The notes beneath the pieces were generated by a model. That model saw only the letters and a list, made by a program, of their open reading frames with translations, ran no database searches and had not been told where the DNA came from. A DNA stretch of 64,000 bases. It comes from Polytrichum commune. Lineage: Eukaryota; Streptophyta; Polytrichopsida; Polytrichales; Polytrichaceae. Positions 25,305 to 36,883 of the stretch are shown here, piece by piece; the stretch's first letter is position 1; every line of letters starts with the position of its first letter. The position numbers were made by a program, and so were the translations under genes. The stretch lies in NCBI GenBank assembly GCA_950295325.1, contig OX485806.1, forward strand, positions 35,278,001 to 35,342,000, in the 5' to 3' direction.

Positions 25305-27230
25305 CATGGAACCTTACACGTTACACATGACCAACCATAAAGTAGACCCCCAAATCAACACCTACCTAACATGCACAAACCCTACCTAATACTCTTAAAT
25401 TGACTATACGTAACACCCCACCAACAAACACATATTACAACAACTAAAACCATATGTGCATGAACAATATAAATCAACACACACATTATCCCAAATACTC
25501 ATACGTTGTCAAATGGAAGAACAACTCCCACGTGAACAAAACCCTTTCCCATCACTTTTGAGCCACACTAGGAATGCACAAACACATATTGAATTACATA
25601 CACCGTAAGATTCATATATGCTTAGTATATTTGCAGCCCAAGAAAACAACTTTTAATAAGATGCCACAAGCAAGATAACATGACATGTCACCTCTACCAC
25701 CTCAACAATATAGATACATATGGGTCCACCTTCTTAGTAGTTGGAACAACTCTACAATCAACAACATAAGAACCACCACCCGCCATTGCAATGTTCGAAA
25801 TTCAAATACTTTGGCTCCTTAGCAATTAAGAAACTATCCAACCAACATAACAATACTCAACTGCCCTGACTTCAAATTCAATACGAAGCACTAGGATTCC
25901 GGCATCTAGAGACTGTATTCTCAAATCTATTGCATGACCCATGAACAAAACTCATCAATTGAGTGATAATATGAAAGAAAAAAACTCATAGATGTCACCA
26001 AAACAATCTCATACCAAAACATGCACCCCACATTAACAAAACTTACTCATAAAATCATCCAATGTAACCTCTTATACCGAATTCTTCTTCCCCTTATGTG
26101 CCTCCTAACAATAAATAAAAGTATAACCTACCACATACAATAGACATGATATTTGGCTTTGAAACTGTTGCTTCTCCTCAAAATGCCATGGGCTAAATCA
26201 CATATGTGTTTGGTTGGGCCCCGCCCCCCCACGCCTCCTTCACTGCATGGTCTTCTTGCCCGCACCTGCATGGGAACTCTTCCTCATTGGGAACCAATGT
26301 GACAATACTTGGTCAAAAATTTCAAATACTCAAGTTGACATTCACTTTCATTATTCCCAAGTTAATTGATGGAGTTCCTTCACATGCCAAAGGAGCTTAA
26401 TGGCTTAAGTGACCATATATTGTCACATTAGTTCCCAACGGGGAAGAGTTCACACGCATGTGCGGGCAAGAACCATGCAATGAAAGAGGTTTGGGAGGGG
26501 TGGGGCCCAGCCGAACACATATGTGATTTAACCCGGGGCCCTCAAAATGCCCTTAAAAACAGTATGGACGAGGAATAGCCCACCCAACATATCACCAAAC
26601 TACTCTAGAAGCCATTCCCTAGGCTAGAATGGCAACAACATAAATCAATGCACCATAACCAAATAAACCTATGTACCCGTAACAATTGGACCACCAGTAA
26701 AATAGCAAGAGACTCCAATAAAGATGTCCACAAGCTCACCATCGTCACAACTCCATGTTAGTAGAATGGCCGAGCTACCACAAATAATTGAAAAATCATT
26801 CGATCGTTGATTTTTACACAACAAAACTCACTCAAACAAACCTTAACAATGCCCTACAAAACAATTTCCTCCCCCCACCCAAAAAAGAACACACCTAGCA
26901 TGATTTTGACGGACAATCTTAAAAGTGCAAAACAACTATTGGATGCCAAAATGTCACGTGGATTAAAACTCTATGCCAAACTCCTATCTGCCATACACAT
27001 CATAGAAGACACAAAAGATATATGCATATTTACAAATACTAGCCTCAATATCATACTCTTGATCAACAAATACATTTGTCATCCCAACAAAATCACCCAT
27101 CTAAAGCATCAATAACATCCATCATACATGAAATTATGTATTACATCACTATACAAAAGTCTAAGCGCATAGATGCATTAAAAGGAAATATTATATAATT
27201 TCTAACACCCCAACAAACTCATGACTATGT
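25305..27230 (+). mobile_element. Old LINE copy, right part (through the RNase H region), decayed
   Basis: The A+C-rich, G-poor composition continues. The piece at 26807-27115 reads DICIFTNTSLNIILLINK and then KSKRIDALKGN. It parallels DIHIFTYILNSIYLINNH and KVRAHTCIISN of the younger LINE (about 23850-24030). AKQLLDAK parallels AERLLGLQ. The position within the element continues on from the left part at 13060-14233. Matches between 25305 and 26800 are weak (a possible CQMEE/CQWDT block near 25508). Similarity fades by about 27230. Confidence 0.6.
26188..26539. mobile_element. MULE-type MITE with long terminal inverted repeats
   Basis: The arm 26190-26315 (starting GGGCTAAATCACATATGTG) pairs with the reverse complement of 26409-26534 (GGGTTAAATCACATATGTG) over about 125 bp at roughly 85% identity by eye. 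The direct repeat CCTCAAAATGCC flanks it at 26176-26187 and 26540-26551. Very long inverted ends, a duplication near 9-12 bp and no coding capacity fit a Mutator-like MITE. It is inserted in the old LINE. Confidence 0.85.
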
Positions 27231-27913
27231 TATCGAAGACTTGTGCCAAATTTGTGGTTGTTTTGCAAGTTGTTGTTCTACCACATAAAGGAATTTGGGT
27301 CTTTCGTCGGGTCACTTGCTACCATAATGTTTTGGATAGGCCACCACCAATTATGTAGATAACTTTAATACACATATATGAAACAAGTATTTAACAAAAT
27401 TGATCACATTTCAGAACATCCAACGGTCGCAAAGTTTAAGTTTTCATGTGAATATAGACGTTGGCTAATTTTGGATGATGAATAAAATATGCTCATGTTC
27501 ATTAATAGTTGTAAATGTTCAAAAATGGAGTACAAACATGCGATGATACAATTGTCTAAATATAGATTACAAATGCATAGTTGAGGCCATAGCAATTTCC
27601 TCAAAATATGGAGTGCTCATTTAAATAGCTTATTCGTTATCAACTTGAAGATTCTTTTTTTCTTAAATGCCAATCATGTAGGTTCTTCGGTAATGTTAAC
27701 TACTAAACCTAAGATAATTTCCAAAAATTAAGCACGTACTCCAATCTCTTGTACAATGCCCCAATGGGTGTCCACTCTTAGATCCACACCTATCCACACT
27801 CTATATTCGAGTGGAACCACTCAATATAGATGTCCGATTAAGATAAATAATCAAATTTGCCGGGTTTACATTACAAGATCCAACCACATATTGGAAGATC
27901 ATTATCCTAATAT

Positions 27914-28016
27914 ATATATATATATATATTTTTTGAGACAGAAGGCAAACACCGCCAACGCCAAGTGAATTGAAAACAAAAAACAACAAAACCGCACCCA
28001 TCACCGAGGGGAGGCG
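27914..28016 (-). mobile_element. Short retroposed fragment with A/TA-rich tail and 12-bp target duplication
   Basis: TTATCCTAATAT occurs at 27902-27913 and again at 28017-28028. The 103 bp between them, read on the minus strand, start CGCCTCCCCTCGGTGATGGG and end in AAAAAAATATATATATA. A tail next to one copy of the duplication is the mark of target-primed retroposition. It is probably a truncated SINE or other small-RNA retrocopy; the source is not recognised. Confidence 0.6.
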
Positions 28017-28327
28017 TTATCCTAATATTCAAGTGAACTCACATGCAACATTTATGAATCTATTATTAAAACTCAAGGGAATGTATATTTCAAGAGGGCC
28101 ACCAACTTCACCGCATGATAAGGCCATGAGTTGGATTTTACTAGGAAAAGAAGGTCACATGACCCTTCTTTGTAGAAAACAATATTAATGTAAGGGACAC
28201 AATGCACATGTTACTAAGGCATGGAAAAACCTCCCTATTCCTTCCCTATGATTGGATTCAAACAATAGTTTAATCAGTTATTGGACGTGGATTTCAAGCC
28301 TCATGGTAAGGGTATTTAGATGCTTAA

Positions 28328-28753
28328 GGGCGTCCCCAGCAGCCTCGCCATAGGGCATGCCAACGCCAAAAATGGGGCATCCCGGGTTCTTAGGTGGCGG
28401 TACCGGCATAAATTGATCCCCACCAATGTCCGGTCCGGCATAATTTAGAAGCGGCCCGGGTATAGTAAAGGCCTTCCAACGCCATAAATGGTTCATATGG
28501 CGGCCCTCCTCCGGCCCGCCAAGAGATTACTTTAATATTAGATACTCCGATATCCTACTTTATCCCATGTCAGATAATAGGTGTCGTTTCTTATTGATTG
28601 CTTCCTAATTATACCGGGGGTATGCCTAGGCTTTGGTGGGCTCTGACTCAAGATGAGCGGCCCCGCCCAAGATGGAGGGCTCCCCAAACACCCTAAACAC
28701 CATATAATATATTATTTTTGGCGGGTTGCTTACTATCTCTCCTGGGGATGCCC
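28328..28753. mobile_element. GC-rich MITE flanked by TTAA
   Basis: The ends GGGCGTCCCCAGCAG (28328) and the reverse complement of 28739-28753 (GGGCATCCCCAGGAG) form a terminal inverted repeat of about 15 bp, and TTAA flanks both sides. The body is more GC-rich than its surroundings and contains a repeated CCAACGCCAWAAATGG. A TTAA duplication would suggest a piggyBac-like element, but a 3-bp TTA/TAA duplication of Harbinger type cannot be excluded because the ends are palindromic. Confidence 0.6.
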
Positions 28754-28757
28754 TTAA

Positions 28758-31700
28758 TGAGATCCTTGGGAGTTGGTTACCAGGCACATGTAAGTGTTGC
28801 ATGGATAAAGTTAGTGGTGAGAATATTTATTATAGCCAACCCATTATGTAGTCAACAATTATTGACTATGTGAACAGGAATAGTAGTAATCCAACCCATG
28901 AGATCTGCTTGCATACAACACCCTAGTACCCTACTAAGCATAACAATTCTAAATTCATTACTAATTCACATGCTGTCAAAAAAATCATAAAATAAATTGA
29001 CATACGTTCAATAGCATTTTCTTTATCTGCAATAAGAAACTGTGCATTGTCTACATGCTAAGATTGCTCATGATACTACACAGAGATCAAGTTGCATCCC
29101 ATCAGCTGCACATTGCCATGTTAGAAACTCGTATTGCCGTGAGTAGTTCCACTTGGTTACTTTAAGATGCTGCCACCTCCCACGATGCAAAGTAAATGAA
29201 GCAAATGTTTGCATATAATGAACATTGATGTCATCCTTGACCGTGCATTCCTTACTGGCCACATGTCAGTCATCCAAAAAGTGGAATGAAACTTCAGCTC
29301 TGCTAGCCTTCTTGGTTTGATTGGGTGAACTCGTAGACTGTGGAATTCCAAAACTGGGATGTGGCTTGCTGATCCCTTATTAACAGCAGGGTCACAGCAG
29401 AAAGGATGACCATTGACTTTGATTAAATATGTTGCCAGAAGTGATGGTAATAAAATCTGTTGGAAAGCGTGCCTATATATGTACCAATGGCGCTTGCAAA
29501 GATGGCAAAGTGATGAAAATTCCTTACTTTCACAAAGAAAAAAACAGAGCATTCTAATTGGTAGCAATTCTTTGTGACGAATCACAAGTTATTGTAGTTG
29601 CTTGAGTTGCCGACGCCACAACACAGTTATCACAAGGATAACTGTAATGTTTGGGTTGGCAATTTTGAGTGATGGACAGAATCTGCGGTTCAGTAAAAAC
29701 AAGCAGCAGGGTTCATGCAATTCAACTTATTGGTGGAGTCCTCATGGCTTGTGGATATCTGAAACTGGGATGTAGCTTGCTGATCCCTTTGTTCCTGGTG
29801 ATGTGGAGAGAGGGTGACGGTTGATCTTGACAGTAATCTAAATGAACTTGACGAATACCGAATGCACTTGTACGGAACAGTGCTATACTATACATTTGAT
29901 TTAGGCTGGCCCACATTTGTTCATCATCGACACATTGACCCATGACTGTATATGGTCTTACCATCATTGGGTGGCAATCAAAGAAGGTGACATGGGACAC
30001 TTGCTGTCACGTGACAAGGTTACTTTAATCAACATGGCATATCGTAGATACAATGTACATATACATGGTGCATTTATTTGTTTTTTGGTGGGGGTAGTTA
30101 TCAACACTCAAAGAGCCTACATTGAAGTATATCACTAAATGATGTTGATATGGGAATTTTGAAAGCGTCACGCTTGTGTAATAGTGTTTTCATAACATAA
30201 CACACACACACAAAGCATTTATGACGTATCAACAATAAAAGTGCTTTAGTTTTTAAAAAGTTATTGAACCTCATTACAAACTATATGTGGGCCCAGGAAT
30301 AAGATGGTCGTTTCCTTTATATCCATTGACACCTAGATTCAATTCTCAATTTGGAAGGGACAAATCACATGTCAATTGATTTGTTGAGTCGACCAATAAA
30401 CCCAATTCCAATGAATAGGAGGTAGACACACGCACCATGCGGGAAACCATGCAGTGGCTAGGAGCAACAAGGTAGGCTTGTGTGCATGTTTGTATTATTA
30501 TCTTTTCATTCATTTCTTGCTTTTATTTGCAAATGCCATGGCCATTGCCGGTCGCCTGTAGTGCAATGAATAACACATGGACGTATAGAAAGAGAACACA
30601 ATGATGACACTGCTCAGAATTTATGAAGTTTGCTTGTCACAATGTGGGGTTGACATTTCACAGATTTGACATTCTCCAGTGTTGTAAAAGAGCAGCAGCC
30701 AGCACTACTGTACTAACATATATGGCCATGAGTACTTGGTCATCACACCATAGCTGCTCATGCAAATTGTGCAACGTGAAAGTGAATTTGCATTGGCACT
30801 ACTACAATGATGGTGATGAGGATGCACCAACACGCAGCGGACACACTTCCGCAAGCCCATCTGGAGTGTGGAGGGAGGTTGCTCGCTCGCAAGCTCATCA
30901 TCAACATCATCATCCGCGACACTTTTTAACATCTAACTTAACTTACCTGCTTTATGAAGATTCAGGGCCGGCTCGGGGATTGAAGTCGCTATAGCTGGAA
31001 GCGCCTCCCTCTCACCAGAATCTCGCCATCTGGTGGACTTGTGGTGGGGTTAGCTAGGCTAAGTAGCGACGACGAGTCGACCGACCGACACAGATGGAAG
31101 CGGGCGGGACGGAGGAATCTGGAGGAGTGTGCCTAGATGGGCAAGGCCAGAAGACGGCCACATCGACTCCCAGACTGGCCCAGCCAACATGGCTCACATA
31201 GCATCCTCTTCGGAGGCTCCCTCGATCCCACTTCCCCCACATTCCACCTCCCCTTCGCAACATCCCTTTCCAGCCCCTGTGGGCGCGTGGTCATCGAGCG
31301 CTCGCTCCTCTTTTACTATCTTTAGCATCTCCCACCGGAACGTTCCAAGATCTACATTTCAAGTATATTTTCCACTTCCAGCAGCAGGAGTGTCTACCTT
31401 TTTCCTAGATAATGAGCTTTAGTCGTTCTTGCCTTTACTCGCCTACAAGACATCATCAGCCCTCACATCTCATAATCTACGATAGGAATAGATGCTTCAC
31501 CCCTAGCAGCAGTAAAATTAACCACTTTCTTAGATATAGAGCTGACCTTCCTGTGCCTTCACTTGCCTACAAGACCCCATCATCTCGCCAGCTCGTTCAA
31601 ATCCCATCGCCACTCGCAGTCATCCGATCCGACCTGGTTCGACTGAACCGAACTCACTCACTCGCTCACTCACTTGCTCATCCCTGGCCAGTCGACGGTG

Positions 31701-31863
31701 AGAGTACGAAGATTTACTCGCATGCATTGCATCGCATTGCTGGGAGGCGATCATCTCCGTGTCGTTGAGCGCCATTGTCGTTGACACTGTAATCTGACCT
31801 GCGCGCTGCATTAACACAGTGACTACGGTAGCTTAAGTTTGGAAGCTTTTGAAATTGTGCAAG
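28758..31863. other. Gene-free region before the b561 gene, with a diverged direct repeat
   Basis: A block of about 100 bp around 29320-29430 recurs at about 29730-29850. Shared pieces are AACTGGGATGTRGCTTGCTGATCCCTT and a GGRTGACSRTTGA stretch. No protein family is recognisable in either. From about 31000 the sequence becomes C/T-rich with CTCACTCACTCGCTCACTCACTTGCTC near 31650-31680, probably promoter and 5' leader of the following gene. Confidence 0.45.
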
Positions 31864-33443
31864 ATGGCGGCCACTGCACGGAGATTGGGATGGGAGGCGG
31901 CCCTGGTGACGGTGATGAGTTTGGGTGCTTTGAGCGGAGCTTTGGCACAAGCTGCTGCTCCTACGGCTGCAGGTCCGGCAGCTTCGGATCCCAACCAAGG
32001 AAACCCATGCTCAATTGAATGGTTCGAAGCGCACGGCTGGCTCATGTGGCTGGCTTTTGGAATTTTCTTCCCTTTGGGTATTTTGGTGTCCCGATATGGT
32101 CAATTCTACTTCCGCCAATGGTTCTTTGTGCACATCGCCTTACAGGTATGTATGATTTTTCTCTGCACTCCCGCTTGATCGATTCATGCTGTATATGTCC
32201 TTATACTTAATGATGTTAGAATTAGAGAGAGAGAATCCAATGGAGAAATGCTCCGCACCCTTCTTAGAGGCGGAGACTACATAAGGTGATGATCTTCCTC
32301 TCGCCCCCGAGCCTCTTGTATCCAATTGTTGATGACATTTGTAGCCACTTGATACTCGACCACCATTAATCACTTGGTTGGTCATCTACTTTAAAGCTTG
32401 AGTTTTCATGTAGAATGTTCACTTTAGATTGTTTTGGTGTTTTAGCTAACTGAGACTGAACTCAGAACTCCAACAAATGCACGTGTGCGAGTTCAGGAGT
32501 GAATGTGAAGATTTGACGCTAACTGGATGAGTTATATTTTTGCGATAAATGGCAGGTAATGGGAGTGATTCTCTCGACAGCTGCAGTTTCGATTTCCATC
32601 AACAAGTTTCCTGTGGTGCCCCCGAATAACACTCATGTGAAGCTTGGTTTTGCCGTCATGATCCTCGTGTGGTTGCAGCCTCTTCTTTCTCTCTTCCGGC
32701 CCAAGAGGTGCTGTCAAGAATTACATTCTCTCTCATGCACGTTCATATGTAGATGATAAGTTCCAACAATTGTTTTCAGGAAGAATGTTCGTCTGCTCTC
32801 ATTCGAGATTTGAGCATACCCTTGATGGCCACTCTAGATCTGCTCAATGCAGGCATTGATGTGCGTACGTGTGTGTCTGCAGGGATAGCGCCGTGAGGGC
32901 AGCATGGTATGTGGTGCATTGGCTGTTCGGCACTGCTCTGGTCATCTTGGGATGGTTCAACATCTTCAAAGGTTTGGATGAATATATCCAAAGCTGGGCA
33001 GGTGGTGAGCGAAAGGTAAGATCGATCACAATATACACAACAGTAGATTGCTTTTATTGTAAACCAAGAAAGGCACGCACCTCCTTGTTATCGAATTCAA
33101 AAAGAGCAAGTACGGTAGGAGCTTGAAATTGGTCTTGGCCTAGTTTTTGACGATAAGTACACCTGCGATACTGAATCTGAAATTTTATGTGTTCTGACAC
33201 AATTCTGACGTTAACCCATTTCTTTACACTTTTGTGCAGGCGTGGTATGTAATTTGGGGCGTGCAAATTGCGCTTTTGTCGTTCATCTACCTATTCATGG
33301 ACCGCTTGCCCCACATCCAACGTCAATCGCAGGACCCAAGCTTCATCAATCCTAATGTGGCCAAGGATATTCCTCTGGGAACACATGACAAGGCTCTTGG
33401 CATGGAGAGAAGCAAATTCGTAAGTGGTCATGGTTCGGTGTAA
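31864..33443 (+). CDS. Cytochrome b561-domain protein without a DOMON domain, four exons
   Basis: A transmembrane b-type haem protein expected to move electrons across a membrane. Exons: 31864-32145, 32556-32707, 32883-33015, 33240-33443; the junctions are GT-AG and in phase, giving 256 residues. Residues 1-29 look like a signal peptide (VTVMSLGALSGALA). A short Ala/Pro linker follows, then the b561 core with hydrophobic helices and the four expected haem histidines at 57 (AHGWLMW), 90 (FVHIALQ), 121 (THVKLG) and 157 (VVHWLFG). FPLGILVSRYG and WFNIFKGL match the core found at the C-terminus of plant DOMON-b561 proteins, but no DOMON domain precedes it. TTCGTAAGT near the end could be a cryptic donor, so a different C-terminus is possible. 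Electron donor and membrane are not deducible. Confidence 0.85.
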
Positions 33444-34865
33444 ATGTAGGACAGATGATGCAGGTCTATAATCTACTAAACCTTAGTATCGAATCAAAAA
33501 GGTGATCGAGAAAAGGTCCATTGCATGTAGGAATTCTTAGCGCCTTACATAACTGATATTTCCTGATCTCTCTACATCCACAGCAACATATATTCTTTGA
33601 GCATATTGTGCACGGAGGTGAGTCAGCGGATTGTATGATGAGGAAGTTCTATGCAGTTGTTAGGATGGCATGAAATTGAATACTCCAGAGAATCAGGCGA
33701 TCGGGTGTAGCTTAGGGCTTTGTATGGCAGATTTGTCAAGTTAGTGCAGAGGTAGGACATAGTGATGAAAATGTAACATACTTAATGATGTAAACACACA
33801 ATGGCTTGGCAGGTTTTTTTTCCAAATAAATGTTGCAAGTTTGCTGATTAATGTTGTTGTTAGTCTATGTCACTCGTTGTGCCCATTTGAGTGGCTCATC
33901 ACCGATGCTCTGGGCACAAATATATGACCAAAGTGAAGCGTTTTTCTCCTGAACCACCTCTTCGTTACTCAAATCTCACTCCTTGACATTCAATGTCACA
34001 ACGCAAATGCCAAAATCAGAAACAAATGTACATCACCCGATGGAAACATGACATAATTTACACAATTCTTCGAAGACAAGTTTGATCTATATTTTAGAAA
34101 TTACGCGATGTCAATTAGTGGGCACAACAGTGTAAGATCCATGTCCGTAATCATCAGCTGACTGATGAAATGAAGTAAGCAAGCTGCAAAATTTTCTTCC
34201 GATTTGCTACTTGAGAATCTTTCTGACACGGAACTAAGCTCCACAGGATATGAAGTGACTATGGTAATTATAGCTTGCGCTGAAAGGGCTACACAGTATA
34301 TAATTTATGCACAATTTCCCACTCCATTCTCCTGATGAATTGAAGGTAGTCTCACAGATTGTGGAATTATCTCCGAACTTCATTTTGGGAATAATCATGT
34401 GGAATTCCGCTAACTCGTTCGGCATTATTTCCTGTGCTCTAGTCTCGCGCTTTTAGGAATAACATTCTTTGGAGCATGAATCTGAAAGGCTGCTGCGTTG
34501 CCACATCGATCGATATTTGCAATTGACCGTCCCCAAGTACCAATTGACCCGATTCAAGCCTGCTTCCGAAGCTCATCATTAGTCTTACTCTGGGGAGGGT
34601 GGATCCGAGTGCTCATCAACTTAACTTAGGTAGCAAGTCCCAAGAATGTGGGCCCTTTGTAGGCACTTCCAAACTCCACAAACAATTTTGGCCGTTGGAT
34701 CGGATCGGGAAATGATTGTGAATCCCGAAGACTATAATTTCAAGTTTCAAGTTGGAAAATTGAACTTGAGATGCAAAAGTAATAAGAGGTCAAAGTAACG
34801 ATCCTCCTTTTTAAGTGCCAAGTCCACATAGGTCCTCACAGTTGTCTTAACTATTGAATCTAGAA

Positions 34866-34903
<38 letters not shown>

Positions 34904-35176
34904 CAACACGTACTCCAATTTTATAGTGACACATGACCATTTTATTATTATTGTTGGTTCATAACTAGAAGTCTTGCCACGTATTGCTCAAATATAAGTG
35001 TCCGTATCAAGATCATTGACCACATAAGGCCCAAATATCTCTTAAAAAAATCTAAAAATATATTTTAATATATGTGTGCCCAAATCCAATGGTTTGCACC
35101 AGTTTCATGCATGTGGGGCTTTAAATGTACGGTTGTAATACATAGTGTAACTTGGCTTTGAAGTTAGTTGTTGGTA
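33444..35176. other. b561 3' flank and intergenic DNA with a TA microsatellite
   Basis: The first several hundred bases probably include the b561 3' UTR. A pure (TA)n tract lies at about 34868-34902. No gene is seen. Confidence 0.5.
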
Positions 35177-35334
35177 GAGTAAACTCTCTCTAAACTAATA
35201 TCCTTGGGACCGGCCAGAAGATATTAGTTTATGGAGGATATTAATTTACACAAATTATATGGGGGGTAACAAATTATACGGGGCATGTGCCCGCATATTA
35301 GTTTACACAGTATTAGTTTAGAGAGAGTTTACTG
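35177..35334. mobile_element. Lemi/Emigrant-like (pogo-type) MITE
   Basis: The 158-bp element is flanked by TA (35175-35176 and 35335-35336). The ends are GAGTAAACTCTCTCTAAACT and, inverted, CAGTAAACTCTCTCTAAACT. Internal AAACTAATAT repeats and a GGTCCCAAGG stretch next to the left end match the layout of the plant Lemi1/Emigrant family, whose ends begin CAGTAAAACCTCTATAAATT. Non-coding. Confidence 0.8.
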
Positions 35335-36379
35335 TATTGGGTATGCCTACCTTAAGTAGGGCAACAAGTCCCACTAGTTCTATTGCATTTCATGACTTAA
35401 GGACATACTTCCATGTGTCGGCTACAAAATTGAAGGAAATTAGACCTCACTAATGTTGTAGAAGGTTTGAACATGATCAAGGTACATTTTGTTGACCAAG
35501 CACTTCCATTTGGAGTAGGAGGTCAACATTTTGGAGTGTAGGTTTGCATTGTTATCACAATACAATTTGAAATGTGATCAACATCGCATCTACCAAATTT
35601 AAATATTGCATGCACACATGTTGAGCTTTATATCTTGGAAATTCCTTAATATAAAAATAAGTGTAAAAATCACGTCAAATTTTAAAGGAAGGTTTGAATA
35701 AGGCCTGCATTACACTTCAACTAGAATTCAAGTTTGCAAACTCCCACTTTAGAGGTGAAAGTCCCACCTTTGTAGGCCCTGGAAGTGGATCAAAATTTGA
35801 AGAAATTGCAATGACTTGGGGTGCCATAGTGCGAAGGCCAAAGCCCAAGTTCAAGTCCTAAGTCCCATATGTTTTGCAAAGGGCCAAGCCTTAAATGTTA
35901 TCCACTTAACGATGTCAACTCTTGGAAATCACCAATTTTAGCTCCTTTAGTGTGGTTACAAGAGGGATTTTTTTTTTATGTTTGTTTATTTTTGTTATTG
36001 CCCTCTTTGTAGTCATGAATATAATCATTGTTGGTCTTTTACATAACATTACTCAATTATGTGGGTTCTCATAATACATAACAATGGAATGTTGGGAGCT
36101 CAACATGAATCTAAGTCTTCATGCGCATCTTTTTTAGCATCCAATTATTATATTTTGAGGATTCATAGAATGAGAGTTGAACGTTAAGTAATGTTATGTG
36201 TCATCCCAAATACATTGTTTATGGTATTTAGTGTCATGTACACACTATTTGCAAAGGGCCTAAATTAGATGCCTAGAGCTCTCAAAGTGTCATGCCTGCT
36301 AATTGCCAATATGATTACGTTCGTCAACATAGGTTACTTCTTTAAGTGAGAAAATATTTATATTATGACATTTAGAGTA

Positions 36380-36883
36380 CAGTAATTTCCAGCTTAAGTA
36401 TGCACTTTGAACCAAAGCCGTTGGTGCGCACTTAGTTGGTAGGTGCGTACTTTACTCATACCGCTTTTAAACCCTCAGTTTCGATGAATCGCAACAGAAA
36501 ACGGATAAACCTAAGGCAACCCGCTTGACCGAAATCCAACCTATCGAGACATTGGCTGAATTTGAAAGTGCTACCGACTTCAAAAGCTTTGAAGCTCTAC
36601 ACAACGTTGCCCTCCACATCGACGACCAATTGCTTTGCTATGATGTTCAAATGGAAACTAGACATATGTATGATGAAATGTGACGATCGTTTGAGAGATT
36701 TCAGCGAAACGTCAACAAACTGACATTGAATGTCATGAGAAAAAAATGAATGCATTTGCGACAAATGATTATGCATGACATGTTCAAACAATAAAGTATG
36801 AACCCTTATTTTTGTCAAAAAAAATTGCACACTTAACCAGGATGCGTACTTAAAGGGGTGCGTACTTAAGCAAGAGATTACTG
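36380..36883 (+). mobile_element. pogo/Tigger-like element with a short transposase-like remnant
   Basis: TA flanks a 504-bp element whose ends are CAGTAATTTCCAGCTTAAGT and, inverted, CAGTAATCTCTTGCTTAAGT, extending to GTATGCAC/GTACGCAC. CAGT-type ends and a TA duplication are typical of the pogo/Tigger branch of Tc1-mariner. The middle of the plus strand reads ETLAEFESATDFKSFEALHN and then HIDDQLLCYDVQME before a stop, perhaps the remnant of a captured or transposase C-terminal exon. That remnant is not recognised with certainty. Confidence 0.75.

Noticed and set aside
26206..26400. 64-codon frame
   Set aside because: It lies inside the inverted repeats of the MULE-type MITE and has no protein features.
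36597..36830. 77-codon minus-strand frame
   Set aside because: It is antisense to the remnant frame inside the pogo-like element and has no features of its own.
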